Below are positions 54,394 through 63,652 of a DNA stretch of 64,000 nucleotides, piece after piece. Source of the stretch: Streptomyces sp. NBC_00306 (GTDB taxonomy: Bacteria > Actinomycetota > Actinomycetes > Streptomycetales > Streptomycetaceae). Position numbers and translations under genes: made by a program. The stretch is taken from positions 7,936,001 to 8,000,000 of the forward strand of contig NZ_CP108032.1 of NCBI RefSeq assembly GCF_036169555.1, read 5' to 3'. Within the stretch, counting starts at the first letter, position 1. Each line of letters starts with the position of its first letter. The notes under the pieces were generated by a model that saw only the letters and a list, made by a program, of their open reading frames with translations, searched no databases and was not told the origin of the DNA.

Positions 54394-54422
54394 CCGAGGG
54401 GGCAGTAGTACTGCCCCCTCGG
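54394..54422. terminator. Long perfect hairpin downstream of bxlA
   Basis: CCGAGGGGGCAGTA (54394-54407) pairs exactly with TACTGCCCCCTCGG (54409-54422) around one base, 117 bases past the bxlA stop. This strong stem lacks a U-tract but fits an actinobacterial terminator. Confidence 0.7.
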
Positions 54423-54850
54423 GCGGTCGGGTCGGTCGCCGCGCGCAGGATGGGGGGCTCCTATGGCGGGCGACTGAAGGAGGAGCGGGCGGATCGCGGC
54501 GTACGCGGTCCGGCTGGGCGCGGACGAGTGCGACATCGCACTCTTGGTTCCGCTGGCGTCGGCGCCGGGATGGGCCGCGACGGCGGCCGGGAGACGGACT
54601 GGCCCTGTTCCAGCAGCAGGGCATGCTCCCTGCCCCTGGAACGCCCCGCAGTCCGTCGCCGATCAAGCCGCACGGGCATCCGGCGCGCTCGCTGACCGGC
54701 ACGCCCGCCGGTAGCCCCCAAACAGGTGGGCGTCCACTGGCGCTGCGGGAGATCCGCGTCGGCGTCCGCAGGACGCCACCAGCACTCTCTGGCCGACATC
54801 ACCCGCCCGCGGTGTCGCCGGTCTCTCGTCCCGGACGGGACCGGCGCTGC
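54423..54850. other. Region without visible genes
   Basis: About 430 bases between the terminator and the next leftward gene. Open frames here overlap each other and show no family resemblance or ribosome binding sites. The converging genes on each side make a promoter unlikely. Confidence 0.5.
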
Positions 54851-55693
54851 TCAGGGCCGGTCACGGCGGTGCCTGCCGTGGCCCGAGCGGTCTTCGTCCG
54901 ATGCACGGGAGTCGCCGGTCTCGTCGTTCTGCTCGTACTGCGTACGGTCGGAATCGCCGCGTCCCCGGTCAGGGCTGTCCGTCTCCCTCGCGGGGACCGG
55001 GCGGCTGCGCGGTGGCGATGCCGGCTGCGGCCGCCGTGCGAATCCTTGCGGCGTGCCGCCTCCCGGTGCGGTTTGTCGGGCAGAACCGGTGCCTGCCGCG
55101 GGCCGCATGTCCTCGGCGCTGTCTCGAGCTGTCGCGTCCGCTGTGTCCTGGTCCCGGGCGGCCATGCCGTACGGGCGGTCGGTCCCAGCGCCGAGGTGCT
55201 CCCGGTCCTCGGCGTGGATCGCCTCCCGCTGTTGCTGCTCGTCGCGGGCGTTGCGCACGGCCCGGGACTCGCGTCCGCCCATGACGGCCGAACCGATCAG
55301 CATGAGGAGACCGCCGAGCAGGGCGAGTGCCACTCCGCTGCCGAGCCCGTTGCTGTCTCCCGTCACCGTCAGACTGCCCTCTGCCTGCCCCTGCCGGACC
55401 ATCCAGAGGATGGCGAATCCGAGGGTGATGATTCCGGCGACGAGGACCAGCAGTCGCGATCTAAAGATCACGCCGAGGAGGGTGACGATCGCGCCGACGA
55501 GGAGGGGCAGGAACAGGGACGCGAACAGCCCCGCGCCCGAGTTCGTCACGCCGGCTCCGGTGAAGAGTTCCCAGACCCGGAAGTCATGTCCGAGACGGCC
55601 GTTGTACCAACTGCGGAAGGGCGCCCAGAGCGCCGCGGCGGCGCCGACGAGGGCCAAGATCACTCCAACAGTGTTGCGGATACCCCGTACCAT
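54851..55693 (-). CDS. Four-helix membrane protein with charged tail
   Basis: A 280-residue protein starting at ATG 55693, where GGAGG lies eight bases upstream. Four hydrophobic helices (near VGVILALVGAAAALWA, FLPLLVGAIVTLLGVIF, VLVAGIITLGFAILWMV and LALLGGLLMLIGSAVM) occupy the first 150 residues. The remaining 130 residues are a disordered, Arg/Asp/Ser-rich tail (DSPDRGRGDSDRTQYEQND). The function is unknown. The frame upstream of 55693 (to 55759) lacks sense and is left out. It follows the phosphatase gene by 148 bases on the same strand. Confidence 0.7.
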   Translation of the reverse strand: MVRGIRNTVGVILALVGAAAALWAPFRSWYNGRLGHDFRVWELFTGAGVTNSGAGLFASLFLPLLVGAIVTLLGVIFRSRLLVLVAGIITLGFAILWMVRQGQAEGSLTVTGDSNGLGSGVALALLGGLLMLIGSAVMGGRESRAVRNARDEQQQREAIHAEDREHLGAGTDRPYGMAARDQDTADATARDSAEDMRPAAGTGSARQTAPGGGTPQGFARRPQPASPPRSRPVPARETDSPDRGRGDSDRTQYEQNDETGDSRASDEDRSGHGRHRRDRP

Positions 55694-55841
55694 GCCGCAA
55701 CCTCCCGGCAAGTCGGTCGGTGCACGCCAGAGCCCCCACGTGCCCATCTCGCCCCCCATCGACGCTACGCCTGCCCCGTACGCGACGCCATGTGGCGATG
55801 GCCGGGATCCACGCGTGCCCCACTGGCCCGGGGGTGGGCAC

Positions 55842-56969
55842 CTACGCGGGGTGCTCCTGGGCCCCGTTGTCCGGGCACCGCACGGCGAGGGCTGCGATGT
55901 CGTCGTCGAGCCTTCCGCCGCTGTAGTGGAGCAGGGCCCGGTGAAGTCGGTCGAGCAGTTCGCGAGGCGGCACCGGGCCCTGTCGCCGCATCCAGTCCGA
56001 CAGGGGGAAGAACTCGCCGGTCCTGTCCCGGCTCTCCGTTACTCCGTCGGTGTAGAGCAGGAGCTGGTCGCCCGGGGTGAAGGCGACGGTGTCGACGTAG
56101 TAGCGGTCTCCGATGAGCGTCGCGAGGTTGAGGGGCGGTGAGGCGGCGGTGGGGTCCAGGACGCGGATCTCCCCGCGGTGCACGAGCAGTGGCGGGGGGT
56201 GCCCGCAGTTGAGGAGTCTGATGTGGCCTCTGCCGTGGGGGATCTCGACGAGTAGAGCGGTGGCGAAGCGCTCCGGCAGGTCCTGGGCGGGGAACGTGGC
56301 GCTGTGGCGGGTGATGCTGGTCTCCAGGCGATGGATGACGCCCGTCAGGTCCGGCTCGTCGTACGCGGCCTCCCTGAAACTGCTGACCACTGCCGCGGCC
56401 GCTCCGACCGCGGGCAGGCCCTTGCCCCGTACATCGCCGATCAGCATCCGGACCCCGTAGGGCGTATCGGCCACCTCGTAGAAGTCGCCGCCGATGCGGG
56501 CCTGCTCCTGGGCTGCCAGATACAGCGACTCGATTTCCAGGTGCGCGACAAGGCGCGGTGGAGGACGGAGCAGCACCCTCTGGGCTGCGTCGGCGACGAG
56601 CCGGACGTGGAAGAGGGTCTCCTCCCGCTGAAGGCGGACATGGCTCGCGTACGCGGCCGCCAAGGTGACCGCGACGATCGCGGCCGCCGTGTACGGGGTC
56701 CCCAGGTCGGTGTAGACGAAGCTGAGGCCGATCATGACCAGCAGGCAGAACGTCCCCAGCAGGAGCGTGGGGAGCACGGGCCACATCGCGGCGGCGAGGG
56801 CGGGTGCGGCGGGCAGGAGGCGGCTGAAGGCGATCTCCCGCGGTGTGGAGAATGCCAGGCCGACGATGAGAACGGTAAGGATCACCGGTGACAGCCGGGC
56901 AGCTTCCCACCGGCCGTCGTGGGGACGACGACGCCGCAGCCGCCCGGGCGTGATCACAAAATGCATCAT
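55842..56969 (-). CDS. SpoIIE/PP2C-type protein phosphatase, membrane-anchored
   Basis: A 375-residue phosphatase. It starts at ATG 56969 (two Met in a row). The frame upstream to 57080 is possible but unconvincing. The N-terminal third has four or more membrane helices. The C-terminal part is a PP2C/SpoIIE domain: RIGGDFYEVA, MLIGDVRGKGLPAV with the metal aspartate, LLYTDGVTESRD and DDDIAALAVRC. Such enzymes dephosphorylate anti-sigma antagonist proteins in stress or differentiation signalling. No anti-sigma partner is adjacent. Confidence 0.9.
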   Translation of the reverse strand: MMHFVITPGRLRRRRPHDGRWEAARLSPVILTVLIVGLAFSTPREIAFSRLLPAAPALAAAMWPVLPTLLLGTFCLLVMIGLSFVYTDLGTPYTAAAIVAVTLAAAYASHVRLQREETLFHVRLVADAAQRVLLRPPPRLVAHLEIESLYLAAQEQARIGGDFYEVADTPYGVRMLIGDVRGKGLPAVGAAAAVVSSFREAAYDEPDLTGVIHRLETSITRHSATFPAQDLPERFATALLVEIPHGRGHIRLLNCGHPPPLLVHRGEIRVLDPTAASPPLNLATLIGDRYYVDTVAFTPGDQLLLYTDGVTESRDRTGEFFPLSDWMRRQGPVPPRELLDRLHRALLHYSGGRLDDDIAALAVRCPDNGAQEHPA

Positions 56970-57275
56970 ATCCGGGCGAAGCCTGCCTTCATCTGGTCCG
57001 AGGTTCGAGCGGTTTGGCTTCGACGTCGGCAATGCGGCTGGGTGAATCGGTTGGCGGGAGCCGTCAGAGTCCTCGTCCACGGCCCCGCCGGTCCACAGGG
57101 CCGTGCACGACCCCTGGACAGTTCGTCGTCCTGGACGGAGAGGTCGTCAATCACGTCGGCGGGCGCCTCCCCTTCTCCACATCGCAGCAGAAGCTGAACC
57201 GCACCACACACTGGCGCGCACGCGATCCCGGAGGGCCGGCTGCGTCACCCCGCGCCGCAGGAGCGCGCCTGGTGG

Positions 57276-57818
57276 TCAGCCGGGGACCTTCAGGTTTCGC
57301 CTGGCCGCGGAGGCGATGTGGTGGCGAGTCACTCGAGCACACTCGTGCCAGAACGGTATGGCGGTCAGGTAGGCGCCGAGTGCGGACAGGATGCCGAGGG
57401 AGACGTCCACGCTGAGGCGTCCCTGCTGGGTCCAGTAGACGTCTTGCAGGTCGAGGAGCAGGGCGAATTCGTCGGCGATGAGTGCGGTTCCCGCGCCGTA
57501 TGCTGCGGCGACGGCGGGGTGGCCGACGGCGCGTTCATCGCCGCGTACGGCGATGATGCCGACGCCGGCCAGAGTGCCGATGCCGATGTTGTAGTGGTGC
57601 AGGTGCCGGCCGCCGGCGGAGATGTTCCCCCAGGGAAGCCATCCGCCGCGGATGCCATGGGTGATGGTTCGCACGGTCCCCCAAGTGACGCCGAACGCGA
57701 TCCACGTCACGATCAGCGACCTCTTCGTGGGAGTGAGGTGCTGAGTTGCCGATTCGCGCCATCGGGCGACAAGCCGCGGCCGATGCCGGTTCAACTGGGG
57801 GGAGGTGTCAGCAACCAT
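57276..57818 (-). CDS. Integral membrane protein
   Basis: A 180-residue protein with about four membrane helices. The sequence includes GRHLHHYNIGIGTLAGVGII and GTALIADEFALLLDLQDVYW, resembling an actinobacterial membrane protein family that carries conserved His and Asp residues in loops. The function is unknown. A second, doubtful frame overlaps its start by 28 bases. Confidence 0.7.
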   Translation of the reverse strand: MVADTSPQLNRHRPRLVARWRESATQHLTPTKRSLIVTWIAFGVTWGTVRTITHGIRGGWLPWGNISAGGRHLHHYNIGIGTLAGVGIIAVRGDERAVGHPAVAAAYGAGTALIADEFALLLDLQDVYWTQQGRLSVDVSLGILSALGAYLTAIPFWHECARVTRHHIASAARRNLKVPG

Positions 57819-58264
57819 GGGGGCCGCCCCCCACGCCCGGCGTACGTGGATCCCCCACGAGAAGGGGAGAAGGGCGAACTGCCCCGGCGACGGCGTTCAT
57901 ACGGCCGCAGCAGTGGTCCTCGCGGTCGCACCCACCGTGTGGCGTCTGCATCGCGGTGAAACTCCGGGCGCACAAGGCATGGCCATTGCCGTCGACGGCA
58001 TACCCCAGCATGTCGGTGCCGCTCTCTGCTTCTCCGCGGTCGGCGTACATGTTGTACATCGGCCACCTCCCACTCGAACGCCATTGCGGTCCAGATAAAG
58101 GGAAGCCCGCGCTGGTCGTGGCGGCCATTCAAACGCGCCAACCAGGTGAATTGCGAGGTTTTCGCCACTTGGCGATCGCCGTCTTCGCTGAGCCACACAC
58201 TCAACAGCTCGGTCGCGACGCGCACCGTGAACTCCACGTTGATGCCATGGCTGACCGGCGACAC
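57791..58264 (-). CDS. Doubtful hypothetical frame
   Basis: A 157-residue frame. Its first 65 residues (MSPVSHGINVEFTVRVATEL, then SVWLSEDGDRQ) look like protein, but the rest is Arg-rich and reads as non-coding. It may be a decayed gene in which the frame is lost after about 65 residues. No family is recognised. It overlaps the start of the next membrane protein gene. Apart from this frame, 57819-58410 shows nothing. Confidence 0.25.
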   Translation of the reverse strand: MSPVSHGINVEFTVRVATELLSVWLSEDGDRQVAKTSQFTWLARLNGRHDQRGLPFIWTAMAFEWEVADVQHVRRPRRSRERHRHAGVCRRRQWPCLVRPEFHRDADATRWVRPRGPLLRPYERRRRGSSPFSPSRGGSTYAGRGGRPPWLLTPPPS

Positions 58265-58410
58265 GGTGACGGCCTCGCCCGGCTGTAGCCAGGAGTTCTC
58301 GCTGCACGGCTCGATGCAGAGGTAATGCGGGCCACTCCCCGCATTGCCGACTGGCAGTCAGCCTGATCGGGCACACCGCGGGCATGTCGGCTCAATTCTT
58401 GTGGTTCGGT

Positions 58411-58836
58411 TCAGTGACCGCCTCTGGTTTCGACATGGGCCCTCGTCAATGCAAACACGATCAAGAGGTCGAGTGTCATCACGGTGATGGCCCACGCCGG
58501 GTAGTACGGAATGAACATGAACTGAGTGATCAGGCTGATTCCTGCCACCGCTGCGCCGGCCCCGCGACCCCAACTCTTGCCTGCCACGACGCCCAGGCCA
58601 GCGATGACGAGTGCCACTCCGACCGCCAGATGAATCACGCCCCAAGCGGTGAGGTCGAACCGGTATGCGTAGTGGGATGAGATGGCGAACACGGTGTCCT
58701 GCGCGATGCCGGATGCACCCATGAGAATGCTGAGCGGCCCGCTGAGCATCAGTGCGGCTCCGGCGAACAAGGACGCACCGTTGATCTTGTCGCTGCTGTC
58801 AGACCCGAGTCGTGCCTTGTCAGGCATCGCCGCCAT
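58411..58836 (-). CDS. DUF7144-like membrane protein
   Basis: A 141-residue protein of four membrane helices. Its pattern resembles DUF7144-type proteins: an N-terminal NGASLFAGAALMLSGPLSIL helix, YRFDLTAWGVIHLAVGVAL, and a third and fourth helix ending FMFIPYYPAWAITVMTLDLLI. The function of the group is not known. ATG 58836 is used, with AAGGG upstream. The frame continues to 58896 without sense. It is a single gene. Confidence 0.75.
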   Translation of the reverse strand: MAAMPDKARLGSDSSDKINGASLFAGAALMLSGPLSILMGASGIAQDTVFAISSHYAYRFDLTAWGVIHLAVGVALVIAGLGVVAGKSWGRGAGAAVAGISLITQFMFIPYYPAWAITVMTLDLLIVFALTRAHVETRGGH

Positions 58837-59172
58837 GGCTGCCGCCCTTCTGTACAGCGCGGTAACGACGCACACCGGCAGTGCGAAGCCAGCCACGCTC
58901 CCCTGACAGGATCACCGCAATCCTGCGGCGCCGCGACTGCAGCATTGCTGCTGTCCGTCGGGCTGCTCGCTCTGGCTCATTGGCCGGCCCGGGTGGGGTT
59001 GGCGTCCGTGTTTGTCGGGCGCGAGGTCGGCGTAGCGGCTTTGGGCTGGAGCTGACATGGGTCGAGAGATCATGGCCCCTTACGGTGACCGCGAATCGGG
59101 CTGGCTCCCGGAGGCCGGTCAGCGATGCTGCGAGTGCCCTCTGGCATCAGCTGATGGCCCGAACGCCACTCT

Positions 59173-59991
59173 TCACCGGGTGGCGGCGCTGTGGGACTGC
59201 CGCTTGGTGCGGGGTGTGGGGCGCCAGGTAGCCACGAGCGCGGCTGCCAGCAGGAGTTCGCCGATATCTCCGCCGTAGTACATGATCTCCGCGCCGCCTT
59301 GGATCTGCTCGGCAGGGGCGCGGACGCCGAGGTAGAGACCTGCATACATCATCTGCGCCAGGATGGCGTGGGCGGCGATCGCGATGCCCAGGACGACCAG
59401 CCGGGTGGGCACGCCCGGCCGGGCAGGGGCGGGGTCGGGACCGGCGATGACCCACGCGAACAGACAACCTGAGAGCAGGAAATGGGCGTGGAGGACCTGG
59501 TGCCAGATCAACTGCCCGTCGATCGCCTCGTACAGGGGTGTGAAGTACAGGGCACCGAGTGATCCCACGCTCAGCACCAGTGCCAGAGCGGGGTGAGTGA
59601 TCACCCGGAGCGGGCGGCTCCGCAGGATTCCGGACAGCATCCGGGCCCGGTCTGTCGGCAGCGTGCGCAGCAGGAGGGTGACCGGAGCCCCGAGTACGAG
59701 GGCGAGGGGAGCGTACATCCCGACCAGCAGGTGCTGGAGCATGTGGCCGCGGAAGTCTTCGTGGGCGAAGGGTGCCACCGGCGGCAACTGAGCCAGCGCG
59801 AGGAGACCAAGGCCGGTCAGGAACCAGCCGGTGCGCCGGCGGCTCCACCCGGCTACCGGGTTGCGGTGACGGGCGAGTGCCGCGAGGAGCAGATACAGCG
59901 AGCCCAGCGCCAGGATCACGGTCACCGGCAGCAACACGTCCAGCTGAGGGGCCGGGCCGCCATGGTGTTGCTCCGCGGGATGGCCGCTCAT
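59173..59991 (-). CDS. CtaG-like (caa3-type) cytochrome c oxidase assembly protein
   Basis: A 272-residue membrane protein with about seven helices, of the caa3_CtaG family. Conserved histidine segments are HMLQHLLVGMYAPLALV and HQVLHAHFLLSGCLFAW. Members help assemble the copper centre of cytochrome oxidase. The start overlaps the stop of the DUF2243 gene (ATGA), so the two genes are coupled. No copper chaperone is adjacent. Confidence 0.85.
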   Translation of the reverse strand: MSGHPAEQHHGGPAPQLDVLLPVTVILALGSLYLLLAALARHRNPVAGWSRRRTGWFLTGLGLLALAQLPPVAPFAHEDFRGHMLQHLLVGMYAPLALVLGAPVTLLLRTLPTDRARMLSGILRSRPLRVITHPALALVLSVGSLGALYFTPLYEAIDGQLIWHQVLHAHFLLSGCLFAWVIAGPDPAPARPGVPTRLVVLGIAIAAHAILAQMMYAGLYLGVRAPAEQIQGGAEIMYYGGDIGELLLAAALVATWRPTPRTKRQSHSAATR

Positions 59992-60557
59992 GCAGCGGCC
60001 GGGCCGGACCGTGACGACTCGTCTTCACCCTCGGGGTCGAACGGCCGGCCGCGGCGCTGGATGGCCCAGCCCCCTGCGACGAACAACGCGCCCAGGAGAA
60101 GGAAGCCCGCGTCCCACCACGCCTGCTGTGCTCCGGCGTAGACATGATGGATGCCGAGGATCTGATGGTCGACGAGACCCTCGACGATGTTGAACAAGCC
60201 CCAGCCGACCAGGATCCAGCCCCACAGGGCGGGCGAGGTCCAGACCCGACGCCGGTGGTGGGTCACGCGTGAGTACAGCAGGGCCAGTCCCGCAAGGACG
60301 GCGACCCAGCAGATGACGTGGAAGATGCCGTCCCACACCGTGTTCATCTTCAGGCCGTCGATGGTGGTCGCGGGGTAGTACTTCACGCCGATCCGGTCGT
60401 GATTCGTGCTGGTGAGCATGTGGTGCCACTGCAGAAGTTGGTGCAGCACGATGCCGTCGGCGAACCCGCCGAGCCCCACTCCCAGGGTGACTCCTGGCAG
60501 CTGGAGGCTCCTGGGTGGAGCACTCGCGTGTGTACTGCTGCTGGTAACGGCCATCAC
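59988..60557 (-). CDS. DUF2243 membrane protein
   Basis: A 189-residue membrane protein of the DUF2243 family. It has a conserved GGFADGIVLHQLLQWHHML helix and a MNTVWDGIFHVICWVAVLAG helix, and later VEGLVDHQILGIHHV. The His-rich helices suggest metal binding. It is coupled to the CtaG-like gene through an ATGA overlap, and this pairing is known from other actinobacteria. The role is unknown, possibly copper or heme handling. The C-terminus is Asp/Glu/Ser-rich. Confidence 0.8.
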   Translation of the reverse strand: MMAVTSSSTHASAPPRSLQLPGVTLGVGLGGFADGIVLHQLLQWHHMLTSTNHDRIGVKYYPATTIDGLKMNTVWDGIFHVICWVAVLAGLALLYSRVTHHRRRVWTSPALWGWILVGWGLFNIVEGLVDHQILGIHHVYAGAQQAWWDAGFLLLGALFVAGGWAIQRRGRPFDPEGEDESSRSGPAAA

Positions 60558-61143
60558 GACTCCCTCTGCATCGGTCTGCGCTCGGCGCTCAAGGACCCAG
60601 GCGGTACCCCCGTCGGGCGCAGCGTCACGTCCGGCTCACGCCGAGCGCCCGCGCGCCGGTCCAGCGGAACATCACGCTGTGCAATGGATTGGACGTCATG
60701 CCAGGGCCTTCCTCAGTGAGGGGCAGGGATGAAGCACCCCGCAATCGCACTAGAACTACTCCGACTCCGCAAGAGCACCAATTGCCCATGCTTCGCGCGT
60801 CTCAAAAGCGGTCCCTGGCAGACGCCTGGTCAGCGGCACGGCTGCCACGTCAGGCGCAATGGCGCAGGGCTGGGCCTGTCGTGGCCCGCCTTGAGCGCTG
60901 TCCCGTAATCGATTGTCGAGTCGCGACGGGCAGGGGCAGTTGCGGTGCGTGCGCTCGCTGCTATCCGGCCAAGGCGACGTTGTACATGCGGGCAGTGCCA
61001 AGCATGGCGAACCGCTTGCGCGGCTGGAGCGCGAGCATCGGCATCAGGTGGTCGATGATGCGGCCCGCCAGCGACGTGGACACCCCAATGGGCCTGCCCC
61101 AAACGACTCTCACGCCGTGATCACACAAGCCACGGCAAGATCA
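60558..61143. other. Region without visible genes
   Basis: About 590 bases upstream of the DUF2243 gene. It presumably holds its promoter, but no gene, repeat or clear operator was found. Confidence 0.5.
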
Positions 61144-61577
61144 TCACACCGAGGTCAAGCGGAGGTCCCCAGCCCAGCTCTCACAACGGACCCGACCCGT
61201 GGGGAATGAGAGCTCCAGGGCGACGCACCCGGTGTTCGGTGCGTGCTCCTCCCGCACCCCCGAAACATCCTGCCCGACGTGGTCCGCGAAAGGTGTCTCC
61301 TCACCAGTCGCCCCCACCGTGACGCGCCCCAGGCGCCCATGTCGTAGCCGGCGTGCGGCTTCGACGCCCCAACGATCAGACACCAATCCGATCCGGTCGT
61401 GAGGTGGATGGCGGCACCCCGATCATCGATCAGCCAGACATCCAGCGGGCCCGCGGGGCCATCACTGCCGTACAAGTGCCACGACCCGACGACCTCCGCG
61501 AGCCGACGACCCACCAAGCTCTGCGCGCTCACCCCAGCACCGTGCAGTGGGCACTCGTTCGACTTCTCAGACTCCAT
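61144..61577 (-). pseudogene. Frameshifted hypothetical gene
   Basis: On the minus strand, WHLYGSDGPAGPLDVWLIDD and TTGSDWCLIV in one frame lead to AGYDMGAWG. The homologous continuation (GRVTVGATGEETPFADHVGQ, then FPTGRVRCESWAGDL) is in the next frame. Comparison suggests that one base is lost near 61331 in a C/G run. A sequencing error is also possible. Together they would make a protein of about 140 residues of an actinobacterial hypothetical family. The start is ATG 61577 or GTG 61532. Confidence 0.65.
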
Positions 61578-61581
61578 CGGC

Positions 61582-61732
61582 CGACAGTACCGCCGACACC
61601 GCATCCTCAATGAGGCGGCCGACTGCGCCGACCCGCTCCGGCTGATGCTCCTGTTCGGTATCACCGAGCAGACCGCCATGCGCCATGTCGGCACCGCCTG
61701 CCCGGAGCGCACCGCGGAATTGCCCAGGTCCG
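61582..61732 (+). pseudogene. Tyrosine recombinase/integrase C-terminal scrap
   Basis: A short frame RQYRRHRILNEAADCADP, LRLMLLFGITEQTAMRHV and ACPERTAELPR resembles the C-terminal tail of actinobacterial site-specific integrase-like proteins. The catalytic domain is missing. It is directly next to the frameshifted gene above. Confidence 0.5.
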
Positions 61733-61787
61733 ATGCCGCAGGTGAAAGCCCGTGGCGGCGTGGCAGTGAGTCCGGCATCATCCCCAT

Positions 61788-62429
61788 GTGATCGTGATGC
61801 ACCCCGTTCTGGAGATCTCCGCTGCCGACGACTTCGCGCTCTGGCCTGTTGGCGAGCACGAGTCATTTGGCTACCTCGTGCTGAACGGGGAGCTGACTCC
61901 GGCGGAGGTCGGCACAGCGGTGATGCGAATCGCCTGCTGCAACGACTTCGAGCCTGAGGAGGAGCACGGGCCGTGCCCGACCGACCCGCTCGGCACATTC
62001 CTGCACGGGCTGCTCACCATGCCTGACCTGTTCGCCGCCGGAGGGCTCCGGGTGACCGACAATGCCACCGACACCGTCTTCGTCGAGCCGGGCTGCTGCA
62101 ACGGCCTGGAGACCTGGCGTGACTGGCTGGAGGTGCTCGATGGCACCGGCAGCGCCTACTTCGGCCACGATCCGTCCTCGATGGCCGAGCGCGTTGGCGA
62201 CATCGTCCGGCTGACGCTCGACGCCGACGCGACGGACGGCTCCCCGGTGATCGAGCTGTCGGTAGACCAGGTCCGCAGGCTCGTCACCGGCGCCCAACAG
62301 GATTTGCAGGACTTCCTCAAGCTTGCTGGAACTTGGGCTGAACAACACCTGCCGGCACACGCTGCCGCCGTCACCGCCGCCCTGGCACGGGCACTGGACC
62401 TGGCGCCCACACCATGGCCAGCTTCCTGA
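61788..62429 (+). CDS. Hypothetical protein
   Basis: A 213-residue hypothetical protein from GTG 61788 (ATG 61797 also possible). It is acidic and soluble (EISAADDFALWPVGEHESFG, CCNDFEPEEEHGPCPTDPLG, VEPGCCNGLETWRDWLEVLD). Paired cysteines (CCND, GCCNG) suggest possible metal binding, but no family is recognised. It overlaps the next gene by 16 bases, so the two are a translation-coupled pair. Confidence 0.6.
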   Translation: MIVMHPVLEISAADDFALWPVGEHESFGYLVLNGELTPAEVGTAVMRIACCNDFEPEEEHGPCPTDPLGTFLHGLLTMPDLFAAGGLRVTDNATDTVFVEPGCCNGLETWRDWLEVLDGTGSAYFGHDPSSMAERVGDIVRLTLDADATDGSPVIELSVDQVRRLVTGAQQDLQDFLKLAGTWAEQHLPAHAAAVTAALARALDLAPTPWPAS

Positions 62430-63232
62430 CCCACCGAGCGCGCGTGCACGACGCCGGCCTTCCCCTCCGCCGCCGGCACAGCGCGCTGCGGACCTGCCTC
62501 ACCCTTTTTGCGCCGTACGGCTTCCGGGCGACGTACCACCACCTCACGCTCAACGCCGCGATCCCTCGGCAGCTGGAGGCGGATCCGGAGGCGCCGGTGC
62601 GGGCGGTGGAGGAACTGCATGAGGCGCGGGTGCTGTGGCTCGCGCGGGCGGAGGAGTACGCCGCGCAACGCCGGGCTGAGAAGCAGGCTGGGCGGCGGGC
62701 TGTACCGAACCCTCGGCCGTGGTGGCTGCAGAGCTGGTGGGAAAGCCCCGACCGTGCCTGGTACGAAGACCCGTTTCGCCACCCGTCGCTGCGGCTGTCC
62801 GAGTACGTCCGGCGCCAGAACGCGATTCTGGACGGTGCCGAGCTGCCCGGCTGCCCGGCTTGCGGGGATGAGGGACCGCGAGTGCTGAGCTCGACCGGGC
62901 ACGGTTGGGTCGAGCTGTGCCGTGGGTGCGCGCGGGCGCTGGCGCCATGTCCGTGCGGGCAGCGGCACCGGTTCGTGCCGGAGACCCCGTTCAACTGGAA
63001 CGAAATCTGGCGACGGGCGCACATGAGCGATGACGGCACGCCGAACCCACACTGGCCTGCGGGCTCGTGTTCTGCGTCTGAAGTTGGTGGGTATTCCGGC
63101 AGGGCAGCCAACGGCCGGCGCGGTTGGACGGTGGACGATCCAACGTCAGCCGCGCAGCACAACCACCAACGGATTTCTGGCGCAGGACACTTGGGCCCGT
63201 CTGCAAACGGAACTTGCCCAGGGCAGGAATGA
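62414..63232 (+). CDS. Hypothetical protein with zinc-ribbon-like cysteines
   Basis: A 272-residue protein. The first 180 residues look folded (RARVHDAGLPLRRRHSALRT, then WYEDPFRHPSLRLSEYVRRQ). A Cys cluster (GCPACGDEG, then LCRGCARALAPCPCGQ) is typical of a zinc ribbon. The C-terminal 60 residues (after HMSDDGTPNPHWP) are Gly/Ser-rich and may be an unrelated tail after a mutation. The start overlaps the upstream gene by 16 bases. The family is unknown. Confidence 0.55.
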   Translation: MASFLTHRARVHDAGLPLRRRHSALRTCLTLFAPYGFRATYHHLTLNAAIPRQLEADPEAPVRAVEELHEARVLWLARAEEYAAQRRAEKQAGRRAVPNPRPWWLQSWWESPDRAWYEDPFRHPSLRLSEYVRRQNAILDGAELPGCPACGDEGPRVLSSTGHGWVELCRGCARALAPCPCGQRHRFVPETPFNWNEIWRRAHMSDDGTPNPHWPAGSCSASEVGGYSGRAANGRRGWTVDDPTSAAQHNHQRISGAGHLGPSANGTCPGQE

Positions 63233-63652
63233 CGCGAGTGCGCGAAACACCGCCTCGCGCACTCGCCGAGGCTGCTGCAACTCCCATGTCGCCCGTGGTC
63301 GTGAGGGCAGTCATCCCTCCGGTCACGGTCGGTGTGAGTGCGAGATGCCTCTCGGTGGCTGGGCCAGCGGCGGTGGACTGCGCCAGGCTGCTGCAGCGAC
63401 AAGGGTCAAGCTGCTTGCCTGTTGGCTCGGTTGGCTTCGTTCGATCTCTGCGTCGACTGAGGCACAGACGATGACGTCGTCGCCCTCCACCGGGTGGCCG
63501 TGAACGCCTCCGCACCACCCTCACGGTGGTAAGTCCGGGACCACCCTCCTGACCTCCAACGGGCACGCCCACTTCGCGGGCGATCAACGCCATCTGCCCA
63601 CGTACCGCTGACAATGCCCGGCGGATGTGTCCGGCACTGTGCGCCTGGACCG
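63233..63652. other. Region without visible genes
   Basis: About 420 bases at the convergent end of the zinc-ribbon-like gene and the TetR gene. No gene or clear hairpin was found. Confidence 0.45.
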
